A stretch of DNA of 64,000 bases, taken from contig JAWKNO010000002.1 in the NCBI GenBank assembly GCA_041391665.1, positions 1,302,001 through 1,366,000 on the forward strand. Direction: 5' to 3'. Shown one piece after another: positions 18,223-27,120 of the stretch. The position numbers were made by a program, and so were the translations under genes. The stretch's first letter is position 1. Every line of letters begins with the position of its first letter. The notes under the pieces are model-generated. The model ran no database searches, had not been told where the DNA came from, and was given only the letters and a program-made list of their open reading frames with translations. This DNA is from Bacteroidia bacterium. Lineage in GTDB: Bacteria > Bacteroidota > Bacteroidia > J057.

Positions 18223-19476
18223 ATGAAACCGCTGCACTGTATTTCCCGCTATTTGCCTTTGATGATTATCTGCATGATATTCACAACATCCTGTACATCT
18301 TCTGATAAAAAAACCTTATCAGAGAATTCTTATGAGCCTGGCACTTATGGCTTTGATGCTGATTTTCTAAAAAAACACCAGCAGGTCGTTGAACTTTCTG
18401 ATGGCAATAGTTTTGTTCTCATCAGCCCTGAATATCAGGGCAGGGTTATGACAAGTTCTGCCGCTGGCAGAAGCGGCAACAGCTTTGGCTGGTTGAACTA
18501 TGACTTAATCTCTTCAGGCAAACAGGAAGCGCACATACATGCGTTTGGGGGAGAGGATCGCTTTTGGCTAGGCCCTGAAGGCGGACAGTTTTCTGTATAT
18601 TTTGCTCCGGGAAAATCATTCGAATTTGCAAACTGGTTTGTACCCCCGGCGATAGACAGTGAGCCGTTTCCACTTATTTCCAGTTCTTCTACCGAAGCTT
18701 TATTTGAGCGCGATATTCACCTGCTCAACCATTCCGGCAATACTTTTGATCTGGCTGTTTCGCGGAAAATAAAACTACTAAGTTCTGAATCGGTGGGAGA
18801 AATTATCGGAATAACTCCGGATCAGGGGGTAGATTTTGTTGGATTTGAATCAGAAACACAGATAACCAATCGGGGTACCAACGCATGGACACCGGAAACC
18901 GGTGCACTCTCGATCTGGATTCTTGGAATGTTAAAGCCCTCACCTTCGACGACGATTGCCATCCCATATCGTACGGGTACCATTGAAGAACGGGGTCCCG
19001 TTGTCAATGATGCATATTTTGGAGAAATTCCCGGTGAACGACTTTTGGTAGCGGACAGTGTCTTATTCCTGAAGGCTGACGGAAAATTCAGGAGTAAAAT
19101 CGGCTTGTCTCCGCACCGAAACACACCTTTTGCAGGCAGTTATGATGCGGCCGGCCATGTACTAACCATCGTCCGGTATTCTGTCCATGAAGGTACAGAC
19201 ACTTATGTCAATTCTATGTGGGCCCTCCAGGATCATCCCTTCGCAGGCGATGTAATCAATGCGTATAATGACGGTCCGTTGGAAGACGGCGGTCAACTAG
19301 GGCCATTTTATGAACTGGAAACCTCTTCCCCTGCCGCTTTTTTGAAGCCGGGAGAGTCTATGTCTCATATTCACACTACGTTCCATTTTACAGGAAATGA
19401 AGCGTCTCTGAGCCTGATTTCCCAAAAGGTTCTGGGCGTAACGACGGAGGAGATTGCCCGTGCACTACCGCAATAG
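18223..19476 (+). CDS. Conserved lipoprotein of unknown function (possibly DUF6786)
   Basis: A 417-residue lipoprotein: signal MKPLHCISRYLPLMIIC then lipobox FTTSC. The mature part is beta-rich and includes YQGRVMTSS, GWLNYDLI, HIHAFGGEDRFWLGPEGGQ and a C-terminal MSHIHTTFHF segment. The repeated histidines and the GGEDRFWLGPEG pattern suggest a sugar-binding or mutarotase-like fold; similar Bacteroidota and Planctomycetes proteins are filed, from memory, as DUF6786. It follows the T9SS protein by only 9 bp. It ends by overlapping the convergent TonB receptor gene by 12 bp. Confidence 0.6.
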   Translation: MKPLHCISRYLPLMIICMIFTTSCTSSDKKTLSENSYEPGTYGFDADFLKKHQQVVELSDGNSFVLISPEYQGRVMTSSAAGRSGNSFGWLNYDLISSGKQEAHIHAFGGEDRFWLGPEGGQFSVYFAPGKSFEFANWFVPPAIDSEPFPLISSSSTEALFERDIHLLNHSGNTFDLAVSRKIKLLSSESVGEIIGITPDQGVDFVGFESETQITNRGTNAWTPETGALSIWILGMLKPSPSTTIAIPYRTGTIEERGPVVNDAYFGEIPGERLLVADSVLFLKADGKFRSKIGLSPHRNTPFAGSYDAAGHVLTIVRYSVHEGTDTYVNSMWALQDHPFAGDVINAYNDGPLEDGGQLGPFYELETSSPAAFLKPGESMSHIHTTFHFTGNEASLSLISQKVLGVTTEEIARALPQ

Positions 19477-21777
19477 CCAGGAAAGTTTGATCCCTGCAAA
19501 AAAGTTTCTCGGCAATGCCGGATAATAATACCTGGGCTGATTTGCGCCTACGCCTGCTGCATTTACCAAAATCATCCCGGCATATCGCTCATCCAACGCA
19601 TTGGCGATTCCTCCATACAGGTCAGCAGTCAGTGTTTTTAGTATATCTTTTCTAAACCCCATTTTCAGGTTAACAACCTGATAAGCTTGTGTGTACCGGG
19701 TATTATCATCCCGCATGGGCATAGCATCCACGTACAGGAAGTTTGCATTTGCATACAATCCCCAGGTAGCAGAAAAATCGATACCAGCGTTGAAAACCTG
19801 TGGCGGAGTACCCGTGAGGATATTTCCCGAGTAATCAGCTTCTCCGTCAACAAATTCCTGAAACCGGTATCGGGTGAGCGTATAGGTGGTAAACACATCC
19901 AAAGCCACCGCCCTGGTATTCACAATCTGATATTGAAGGGCGAGTTCCATTCCGTTATGGTCGGTTTTGCCTGCATTTACGCCAACAAATTCGTCGTTGC
20001 CGACCCGACGCGCAACCAACAGATTCCGTATCTGCATGCTGTACAGGCTGATGTCGTAAAATAACCTTTCACCCAAAAGTCTTCCCCTGCTTCCCACCTC
20101 AAAATTCCATCCGGTTTCGGGCTGGATATCATTATTGATCAGGCCTTCGGGGGTCAGGGTTTCGGCTAACGAAGGAGGTGAAAATCCGTGGCTGGCACTC
20201 ATGTGAAGTGCAGTATGAGGAGATAATCTGTGATTGATGCTCAAGCGGGGCGATAGCGTAGGGGAGAAGGAATATTCCCCTGACTGATCCACACTGTCAG
20301 GCGTAAACCTGTCGCTCAAAAGATAGCGGGTATGGTTAAAGTTTAACCCCGCCGTCAGCAGGGTTTTTTCGGTAAGCGCCCATTCCGTTTGTGCAAAAAG
20401 GTTGTAGTAGGTGCGGCTTTCATTGTTATTGCTGAGAATCGCCCCTAATCCGCCCAGACCGCCAACATTGATATAGGTTTGCCAGTCATAGGTTTCGGAA
20501 AAATATTCCCCGCCAGCCTGAAGTTTGAAAGGGATATTTCCGGCATTTCCAGATATTACCAAACGGTTTCGAAGGCCATAGGATTGGTTCTGTTCACTCA
20601 AAATATTGAAAGGGCGAGGCTCCCAGGAATTCCTGAAACTGCCAAAGAAGCTAAAGTTGTGACTGACCGATGAAGTAAAATTATGGAGATGTGAAATACC
20701 TGCAAATGCCTTGGTATAATCTTCATAGCCTTTGGTTTTATTCCAGGTAAATGCGGCAGCCTGCGGATTGTCTGTAAAAGTTGTGCTGTCAATGGAACTG
20801 GGGATAAAAGCTTTCATGGAAATAAGGCTGGCAATTACAGAGACCATATCTTTCTCACTTCCATAGCTTTGTCCCATAATGGTTACTGACTGCCTGTCCA
20901 GAGAATTATTTTCCCGATATCCATCACTATGGGTATTGTTAAAATTAATCAAAAGACTGCCCTGATCTCCGCTTTGTTCCCATGTGGTAACATTTCTCAG
21001 CAGCCCAAATGATCCGGCCATAGTTTCCGTGCTGAGTTTCATGCGGCGATAGTCAGGTTTTCCAGTACTGAGATTGATCGTGCCCCCCAGACCTGCGCCA
21101 TAAATGCTGGAAGCGGGCCCTTTTAGCACTTCAACCCGGTTGATCAGACTCAGGTCAATGTCTTCAATCGTAGTTTCCCCATCTCCGCCGGTCAGGGGAA
21201 TTTCATTGAGATATGCGCGGATTTTGTTTGTACCAAACAAGCTTCGGGAGCCAATCCCTCGTATCGTAATCCGGTTGGTATTGATGGTGCCGCTTTGCAT
21301 AAATACACCCGGTATCCGGTTGAGTGCGGGTGCAATAATTATGGGTGCGTCTCGGTGAAGTTCTTTCTCGCCAAGTACTGCCACACCGCCACTTTGTTCG
21401 AGCAAGGTACGACCCGAAAAAAACGCTGATAACACTACCTCATCAATATCGCCGATGCTGGCCGTGAGCGGAATACCTATAAAATCATCTTTTCCGGAAA
21501 CGGATACTGTGTCAGTCTGATAGCCGGAAAGAGAAACAATAATAATTGCAGGGAACTGCCTGACGGGGATTTCAAATTTCCCGTCGGGGCCAGAGAATGT
21601 CATCTCTGCAGCATCTGTGGTGCGAATCGAAACACCGGTAAGTGCCTGCTGGTGGGAGGCATCAAATACTCGGCCACGCAGGCTGGTTTGCGCATAAATT
21701 GCGGATGGAATCAGGGTAAAGACAATTGCTGTAGTGAGCCATTGTCTTAAAAAGGAGGAAAGGGAAAAAAGGGTCAT
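19465..21777 (-). CDS. TonB-dependent outer membrane receptor
   Basis: A 770-residue receptor. After the signal peptide (ending IYAQ) comes a carboxypeptidase-regulatory-like beta-sandwich (LRGRVFDASHQQALTGVSI, about residues 32-115), then the plug (about 120-240; RITIRGIGSRS and VEVLKGPASSIYGAGLGGTINLSTG) and a 22-strand barrel ending in a terminal aromatic-type strand (FFAGIKLSWLLR). The plug and barrel resemble FecA/siderophore-type receptors rather than SusC, and no SusD gene is adjacent. Its start codon overlaps the stop of the upstream PhnD-like gene (4 bp), so the two are translationally coupled. The substrate may be a metal chelate or another small ligand bound by the partner protein. 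Confidence 0.9.
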   Translation of the reverse strand: MTLFSLSSFLRQWLTTAIVFTLIPSAIYAQTSLRGRVFDASHQQALTGVSIRTTDAAEMTFSGPDGKFEIPVRQFPAIIIVSLSGYQTDTVSVSGKDDFIGIPLTASIGDIDEVVLSAFFSGRTLLEQSGGVAVLGEKELHRDAPIIIAPALNRIPGVFMQSGTINTNRITIRGIGSRSLFGTNKIRAYLNEIPLTGGDGETTIEDIDLSLINRVEVLKGPASSIYGAGLGGTINLSTGKPDYRRMKLSTETMAGSFGLLRNVTTWEQSGDQGSLLINFNNTHSDGYRENNSLDRQSVTIMGQSYGSEKDMVSVIASLISMKAFIPSSIDSTTFTDNPQAAAFTWNKTKGYEDYTKAFAGISHLHNFTSSVSHNFSFFGSFRNSWEPRPFNILSEQNQSYGLRNRLVISGNAGNIPFKLQAGGEYFSETYDWQTYINVGGLGGLGAILSNNNESRTYYNLFAQTEWALTEKTLLTAGLNFNHTRYLLSDRFTPDSVDQSGEYSFSPTLSPRLSINHRLSPHTALHMSASHGFSPPSLAETLTPEGLINNDIQPETGWNFEVGSRGRLLGERLFYDISLYSMQIRNLLVARRVGNDEFVGVNAGKTDHNGMELALQYQIVNTRAVALDVFTTYTLTRYRFQEFVDGEADYSGNILTGTPPQVFNAGIDFSATWGLYANANFLYVDAMPMRDDNTRYTQAYQVVNLKMGFRKDILKTLTADLYGGIANALDERYAGMILVNAAGVGANQPRYYYPALPRNFFAGIKLSWLLR

Positions 21778-23672
21778 ACGTCAGTATTTAGGGGTGAGCC
21801 AGGAGTCGCAGGAGGTTGAGGAGAACCGCTTCGAAAAGATGATTTGATCAGGGCGATAATACGGGTGTATTCCCCTTCTGTAATGATATTGTCTTTAATA
21901 ATAATATCAATTTCTGCCCTGATTTTGGGACTTATCGCACTGATGTCGTGAAAGTAATCGTTGATCACATATTCAATATCTTCCAGGCGGTGAATGAGGA
22001 TCAGAAACTGATCTTCCCGTATAAGCCCTTTTTCTAAGGTTTGATTGATTTCTGCTTTTTTCTGGAGGATTAGTTCTTCGGCATTGGCATGGCCTTTCAA
22101 ATACTGCAAAAGTGCATCATTGCAGCTATAAAGGAGATTTTTAAATCGTTTTTTCTTCGTATTGGTAAAATAACTCCCGATAGCAACTGACAGAAAGGCC
22201 ACAACCAAACCTATGACACCCCATACATTATCCAGGCTATCCCAAAATTGGGGCTTCTCCTGATCGATTGGGGTATATGAGCTGAACGCTAATTCTTCTC
22301 TTCCCGGCTGGTAATGAATATGCACCGTCATGCCCTCTTTAATTTCCGGACTGACCTGGAAGAAAGTATTCAAAAAACTCATTCTTTTTAGCAGGAGTTC
22401 TGTTCCGGTTTCAATCAGTTCGAACCGATACTCTTCCGGCGTAATTCCATCATCTATGCCGTATGTGATAAACCATTCTTTTTTCTCGTTGGCGAGCACT
22501 TCACATTCAATTATCATATTTTCCAGAACGGCATATTTCACTTCTTTGGGTAAACTGGTGCGCAGGTCAGCTTCAGAAAAATCCGACTGACGGATGAGTT
22601 TATCATTCAGAAATACAGAACATTCATATATATCGCCGATAAGAGCGATGTTCAGAGAGGCTTTGTGAAGACTTTCAGGAGAATGGTTACCTACAGAAGA
22701 AAACCTGCCGCTTTCATTGAGCTTGCTGATAATATTTTCCTCAATAATGGCCAGCAAATCTCCTTTTGTACTAAGTTTTTCAAGGGCTGCTGCTTTGATT
22801 TCCATAGTCAGCTGAAGCGCAGGTTTAACCCTGATTACCCTTTGATATCGCTGAAGGGTTTTGTAGGCAAATTCTGATTGAGGAACCCATTTTTCGATTC
22901 CCTGCTGATCTGAAAAGAGGCGTCGGGCAGCAGGGTCATGGTGTGCAGTGAACATGATTTTTTTTATCTGTTCACGCACCGAATGAGAAAGCGTTGAGCG
23001 AAACACATAAGCATCGTAAGGGATTTCATAGGTGAGCAGACACCGGAGCAATTGTTTATCTTCCGGGTCGAGATATTCCATCTCACTTTCTGTAACTGCA
23101 ATACCATCTGTTTCTGCTCTCAGGAGTTTGGTCAGAGACTGTTTATGTTCGTCGGAAAAATCATAGTTAAAAAATCCACGATCGACATCCAGGTCATGTT
23201 CCCATAAAGCCCCCCGGGGATATTTGTATCCGGCGGTGGAAGTTTTATTGACATATTGGAAATTTTTCCCCTCCAGTCCTTCCAGTGATTTGATTCCACT
23301 TTCTTTTCGGACCAAAATACAACCCTGATAGGATTTTTTGCCGCGGATAGCATGTGTGGCGAATACCTCCAGCCCCGGAAAATTCTGACGTGCTTTCAAA
23401 TACGCAAAGGGAGAAAACACACCCAGATCAAAATCGCCTTTTTCCAGACGGGATGCCAGATCTTCTTCTGCAACGATTTCGACCACCGCTTCTGTACCCA
23501 GTTTCCCGGCGACATACTGCATCAGCGAATCGAATGATGTGATCACATCTTCAGAAGAATGATTCAGTATGACCCCAACCCGCAACGGAGTCGGTACCTG
23601 AGCAAATAAGCCGGGCATAAAAAATAAGCCAAAGACAACTCCCACTACCACATTGAAAATCTGATTCATCAT
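21774..23672 (-). CDS. Membrane-anchored PhnD-like substrate-binding protein with cytoplasmic tail
   Basis: A 632-residue protein. A signal peptide (ending LFAQ) is followed by a PhnD-type periplasmic binding domain (about residues 28-270: LRVGVILNHSSEDVI, FDLGVFSPFAYLKA, GCILVRKESGI, LEGKNFQYVNKTSTAGYKYPR). A middle domain of about 210 residues is unrecognised. One transmembrane helix (around 480-502, VWGVIGLVVAFLSVAIGSYF) leads to a basic, helical cytoplasmic tail of about 120 residues that resembles no known kinase or cyclase. PhnD domains normally feed ABC permeases, but none is nearby; instead this gene is coupled to a TonB receptor. The architecture suggests ligand capture or sensing rather than standard ABC transport. 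Confidence 0.72.
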   Translation of the reverse strand: MMNQIFNVVVGVVFGLFFMPGLFAQVPTPLRVGVILNHSSEDVITSFDSLMQYVAGKLGTEAVVEIVAEEDLASRLEKGDFDLGVFSPFAYLKARQNFPGLEVFATHAIRGKKSYQGCILVRKESGIKSLEGLEGKNFQYVNKTSTAGYKYPRGALWEHDLDVDRGFFNYDFSDEHKQSLTKLLRAETDGIAVTESEMEYLDPEDKQLLRCLLTYEIPYDAYVFRSTLSHSVREQIKKIMFTAHHDPAARRLFSDQQGIEKWVPQSEFAYKTLQRYQRVIRVKPALQLTMEIKAAALEKLSTKGDLLAIIEENIISKLNESGRFSSVGNHSPESLHKASLNIALIGDIYECSVFLNDKLIRQSDFSEADLRTSLPKEVKYAVLENMIIECEVLANEKKEWFITYGIDDGITPEEYRFELIETGTELLLKRMSFLNTFFQVSPEIKEGMTVHIHYQPGREELAFSSYTPIDQEKPQFWDSLDNVWGVIGLVVAFLSVAIGSYFTNTKKKRFKNLLYSCNDALLQYLKGHANAEELILQKKAEINQTLEKGLIREDQFLILIHRLEDIEYVINDYFHDISAISPKIRAEIDIIIKDNIITEGEYTRIIALIKSSFRSGSPQPPATPGSPLNTDV

Positions 23673-23762
23673 AATTCACTTTACCCCCAAAAGATGGCAG
23701 TAAAAATAAAGAAAATTTACTAATTTGCAGGTAAACCAATCCTTACCTCAATAGAGTCATTT

Positions 23763-24755
23763 ATGTATCAAGCATCTCATTCCCGGTATGACTCCATGAC
23801 TTACAATCGTTGTGGAGATAGCGGGCTTATTATTCCCGCCATCTCTCTGGGTTTATGGCATAATTTCGGGGGCGTAGATATTTATTCAGATTTCAGGAAA
23901 ATCCTTCACAGAGCCTTTGATGAAGGAATATTGCATTTCGATCTTGCCAACAATTATGGACCGCCTCCCGGTTCGGCTGAAGAAAACTTTGGGCGGGTGC
24001 TGGCCTCAGATTTTGGCTCTTACCGTGATGAGATGATTATCTCTTCAAAAGCGGGTTACCGGATGTGGCCCGGCCCTTATGGAGAATGGGGCTCACGTAA
24101 ATACCTGATCGCATCTCTGGATCAGAGTCTGAAACGGATGGGCCTTGATTATGTAGATATATTTTATTCTCACCGACCCGATCCCCATACTTCTCTGGAG
24201 GAGACGATGGGGGCATTGGATCAGGTGGTAAGGCAGGGAAAAGCGCTGTATGCCGGAATCTCTAATTATACCGCAGAGCAAACCCGTGAAGCTGCACGGA
24301 TTTTAAAAAACTTAGGGACACCCTGCGTAATTCATCAGCCTAAATACTCTATGTTTGAACGGTGGATAGAAGATGGGCTGACAGACGTGCTCAGGGAGGA
24401 AAAAATAGGCTGTATTGTTTTCTCTCCTTTGGCTCAGGGTTTGCTCACCAATAAATACCTGAAAGGAATACCCGAAGGATCGAGAGCCGCAAGGCCCGAA
24501 GGATTTTTACAGCAACATGAAGTAACGGCTTCACGTATCAGGTGTGTGCAGAATCTGAATGAACTTGCTGCCAGCCGGGGACAATCCCTGGCACAGATGT
24601 CTCTGATGTGGGCGCTACGACTGCCGGAAGTAACCTCCGTTTTGATCGGGGTGAGCGCAGAAAAACAACTGGCAGATAACCTGGGCGCATTAAAAAATCA
24701 ACATTTCACAGAAGATGAACTAGCTGAAATTGAACGGATTCTGAAAGAATCTTAA
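23763..24755 (+). CDS. Aldo/keto reductase, YghZ/Gpr-like
   Basis: A cytoplasmic NADPH-dependent reductase of 330 residues. The catalytic tetrad is visible: Asp and Tyr in HFDLANNYGPPPGSAE, Lys in ISSKAGYRM, His in FYSHRPDP. The GPPPGSAE loop and the RKYLIASLDQSLKRMGLDYVDI pattern place it near E. coli YghZ (L-glyceraldehyde-3-phosphate reductase) and Kv-beta-like AKRs. The gene is divergent from the PhnD-like gene, and RNase R follows after 23 bp. Confidence 0.9.
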   Translation: MYQASHSRYDSMTYNRCGDSGLIIPAISLGLWHNFGGVDIYSDFRKILHRAFDEGILHFDLANNYGPPPGSAEENFGRVLASDFGSYRDEMIISSKAGYRMWPGPYGEWGSRKYLIASLDQSLKRMGLDYVDIFYSHRPDPHTSLEETMGALDQVVRQGKALYAGISNYTAEQTREAARILKNLGTPCVIHQPKYSMFERWIEDGLTDVLREEKIGCIVFSPLAQGLLTNKYLKGIPEGSRAARPEGFLQQHEVTASRIRCVQNLNELAASRGQSLAQMSLMWALRLPEVTSVLIGVSAEKQLADNLGALKNQHFTEDELAEIERILKES

Positions 24756-24778
24756 TATTTAACCATTTATAATCAACC

Positions 24779-26983
24779 ATGACAAAAAGAAACTTGTCTA
24801 ACAAAAAATCACAAAACAAACGAAAACTCAAGACAAAAAAATCACAGAATCAAAAGGGCAACCGACAAGATCAACTTTGGAAAAGAGCCGTACTTGCTCT
24901 TCTGAAGAATAACCGCAATAAGTCGTTTTCAGTCAAACAGATTGCTGCAGAAACGGGTCTTTACAACGAAATTCCTAATACCAAAATTCACTCCCTGGCA
25001 GATCTCCTGGTTGAGGAAGGCCAGGCAGAATACCTCGATAAAGGGCAATACAAATTCCTCGCAATACCTGAATCCCTTACCGGAACGCTGGAGGTAACCC
25101 GCAGCGGTGTCGGATTTCTGTTGGTAGAAAATGGCTCTGATATATTTATTAATAGCTCTGGCATGGGTAAAGCCATGAATGGAGACATTGTAAAAGTCAG
25201 GCTGATCAAGCGAAGACGGAAAAATGGACGAATGGAAGGAGAAGTGATAGAAGTTGTCCATCGTGCAAAAACTGAATTTGTAGGTACAGTCGAAGAAGGT
25301 CTTCCTGGCAGATTTTTTCTCCTGCCCGATGACCGCAGGATTAATATAGACTTCTATATTCCCAACGAACACCTCAATGGAGCTAAAGACGGGCAAAAAG
25401 TCTGGACAAAACTGCTGAATTGGGAAAAACGTTCACCGGAAGTAGAAGTTTTGTCTGTTCTCGGTGAAGCTGGTGAGCACAATACCGAAATGCACGCCAT
25501 TCTCCTTCAATATGGATTTGACCCTAATTTCCCGCCAGAAGTAGAGCAGGAAGCCGAAAATATTTCAGAGGAAATCACGGAAAGTGAAATCGCAAAACGG
25601 AAAGACTTTCGGGGAATCACGACAATTACCATCGACCCTATCGATGCTAAAGACTTCGATGATGCCTTATCCCTGCGAAAGCTGGAAAACGGCAATTATG
25701 AAGTAGGGATACATATTGCAGATGTTTCACATTATGTAAAGCGGGGTAGTGCCATTGACCGGGAAGGATTCCGAAGAGCAACTTCCGTTTATCTGGTGGA
25801 CCGTACCGTGCCGATGTTGCCCGAAAAGCTTTCAAATAAGGTGTGCAGTCTTCGCCCCAATGAGGATAAACTAACCTATTCTGCGGTATTTGAGATGGAT
25901 AGCGAAGCGAAGATTCTCCATCAATGGATTGGGCGCACGGTGATTCACTCCGACTATCGTTTCCATTATGACGAGGCGCAGGATGTACTGGATGGAAAAG
26001 CGGATGGGCCGTTTCGTGAAGAACTGATCACGCTCGACACCCTTGCCAAAAAGCTCAGAGCAAAAAGGATGGGTGCAGGCAGCATCGAATTTGAAAGTGT
26101 AGAAGTCAAATTTAAACTCGATGAAAACGGCCACCCTCTGGGAGTCGTTCGAAAAGAAATGAAAGATGCCAACCGGCTGATAGAAGACTTCATGTTGTTG
26201 GCCAATCGCCGGGTGTCAGAATACATTTTTAACATTTTTAGCAATCCGCCGCTGCCGTCTGTTTATCGCATTCACGATAAGCCAGATCCCGAAAAGTTGT
26301 CCACACTTGGCCGTTTTGTCAGCCACTTTGGTTACGATGTGAATTTTGAGGAAAATAAAGGGACATCAGAAAAACTTAACAAGTTACTGGAGTCGGTACA
26401 AAATACACCTGAAAAAAATGTCATCGAGACCATTGCGATCCGGTCTATGGCCAAAGCCATTTATTCCACTAAAAATATTGGACATTTTGGGCTTGGATTT
26501 CAGTTCTACTCTCATTTTACCAGTCCGATCCGCCGGTATCCAGATATGATGATCCATCGTTTACTTACCCAGTATGGAAATAAAGACTACAAACAGGATC
26601 CAATTGTGCTGGAGCAGGAACTCAAACATTGCTCTAATCAGGAAAGAACCGCGGCAGAAGCAGAACGCGCATCTATCAAGTACAAACAGGTAGAATTTCT
26701 TGAAGATAAAATCGGCCAGCAGTTTGACGGCGTAATATCCGGTGTGATTGATGCAGGTATTTTTATCGAACTGACTGAAAACATGTGTGAAGGATTTGTG
26801 CCGGTACGTACCCTGGAAAATGATTACTATGTATATGATGAAGAAAATTATTGTATCCGTGGCAAAGATACGGGAGAGGTTTTCCGGCTGGGAGACCCGG
26901 TGATTGTAGAGATTTCCGGTACAGACTTAAAACGCCGTTCAGTAGACATGATTATGATTGGGAAAAGAGAAGTGGAACAGTAG
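24779..26983 (+). CDS. rnr: Ribonuclease R (3'-5' exoribonuclease)
   Basis: Degrades structured RNA processively from the 3' end. The 734-residue protein starts with an extremely basic, low-complexity leader (runs of Lys, Asn and Gln over 40 residues), then a helix-turn-helix-like segment, cold-shock/OB domains, the RNB catalytic domain (DPIDAKDFDDA at about residue 285, HIADVSHYV, then HFTSPIRRYPD near 580) and a C-terminal S1 domain (FDGVISGVIDAGIFIEL). The aspartate cluster for two magnesium ions is intact. A clear intrinsic terminator follows at 27033. Confidence 0.95.
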   Translation: MTKRNLSNKKSQNKRKLKTKKSQNQKGNRQDQLWKRAVLALLKNNRNKSFSVKQIAAETGLYNEIPNTKIHSLADLLVEEGQAEYLDKGQYKFLAIPESLTGTLEVTRSGVGFLLVENGSDIFINSSGMGKAMNGDIVKVRLIKRRRKNGRMEGEVIEVVHRAKTEFVGTVEEGLPGRFFLLPDDRRINIDFYIPNEHLNGAKDGQKVWTKLLNWEKRSPEVEVLSVLGEAGEHNTEMHAILLQYGFDPNFPPEVEQEAENISEEITESEIAKRKDFRGITTITIDPIDAKDFDDALSLRKLENGNYEVGIHIADVSHYVKRGSAIDREGFRRATSVYLVDRTVPMLPEKLSNKVCSLRPNEDKLTYSAVFEMDSEAKILHQWIGRTVIHSDYRFHYDEAQDVLDGKADGPFREELITLDTLAKKLRAKRMGAGSIEFESVEVKFKLDENGHPLGVVRKEMKDANRLIEDFMLLANRRVSEYIFNIFSNPPLPSVYRIHDKPDPEKLSTLGRFVSHFGYDVNFEENKGTSEKLNKLLESVQNTPEKNVIETIAIRSMAKAIYSTKNIGHFGLGFQFYSHFTSPIRRYPDMMIHRLLTQYGNKDYKQDPIVLEQELKHCSNQERTAAEAERASIKYKQVEFLEDKIGQQFDGVISGVIDAGIFIELTENMCEGFVPVRTLENDYYVYDEENYCIRGKDTGEVFRLGDPVIVEISGTDLKRRSVDMIMIGKREVEQ

Positions 26984-27032
26984 TATTTTTAAGTACTTTC
27001 TCAGCGTCATGATGTCATAAAAAGCTTTATAT

Positions 27033-27057
27033 ATGCGCCACAATGGCGCATTTTTTT
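27033..27057 (+). terminator. Intrinsic terminator after rnr
   Basis: ATGCGCCA-CAA-TGGCGCAT forms a perfect GC-rich stem with a 3-nt loop, followed by a run of seven T residues, 50 bp after the RNase R stop codon and 64 bp before clpB. Confidence 0.88.
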
Positions 27058-27120
27058 GTAATGGAAGGCGATTTGCAAGTATTAATATGAATACAAACAC
27101 ATAGCTAATACAATACAAAA

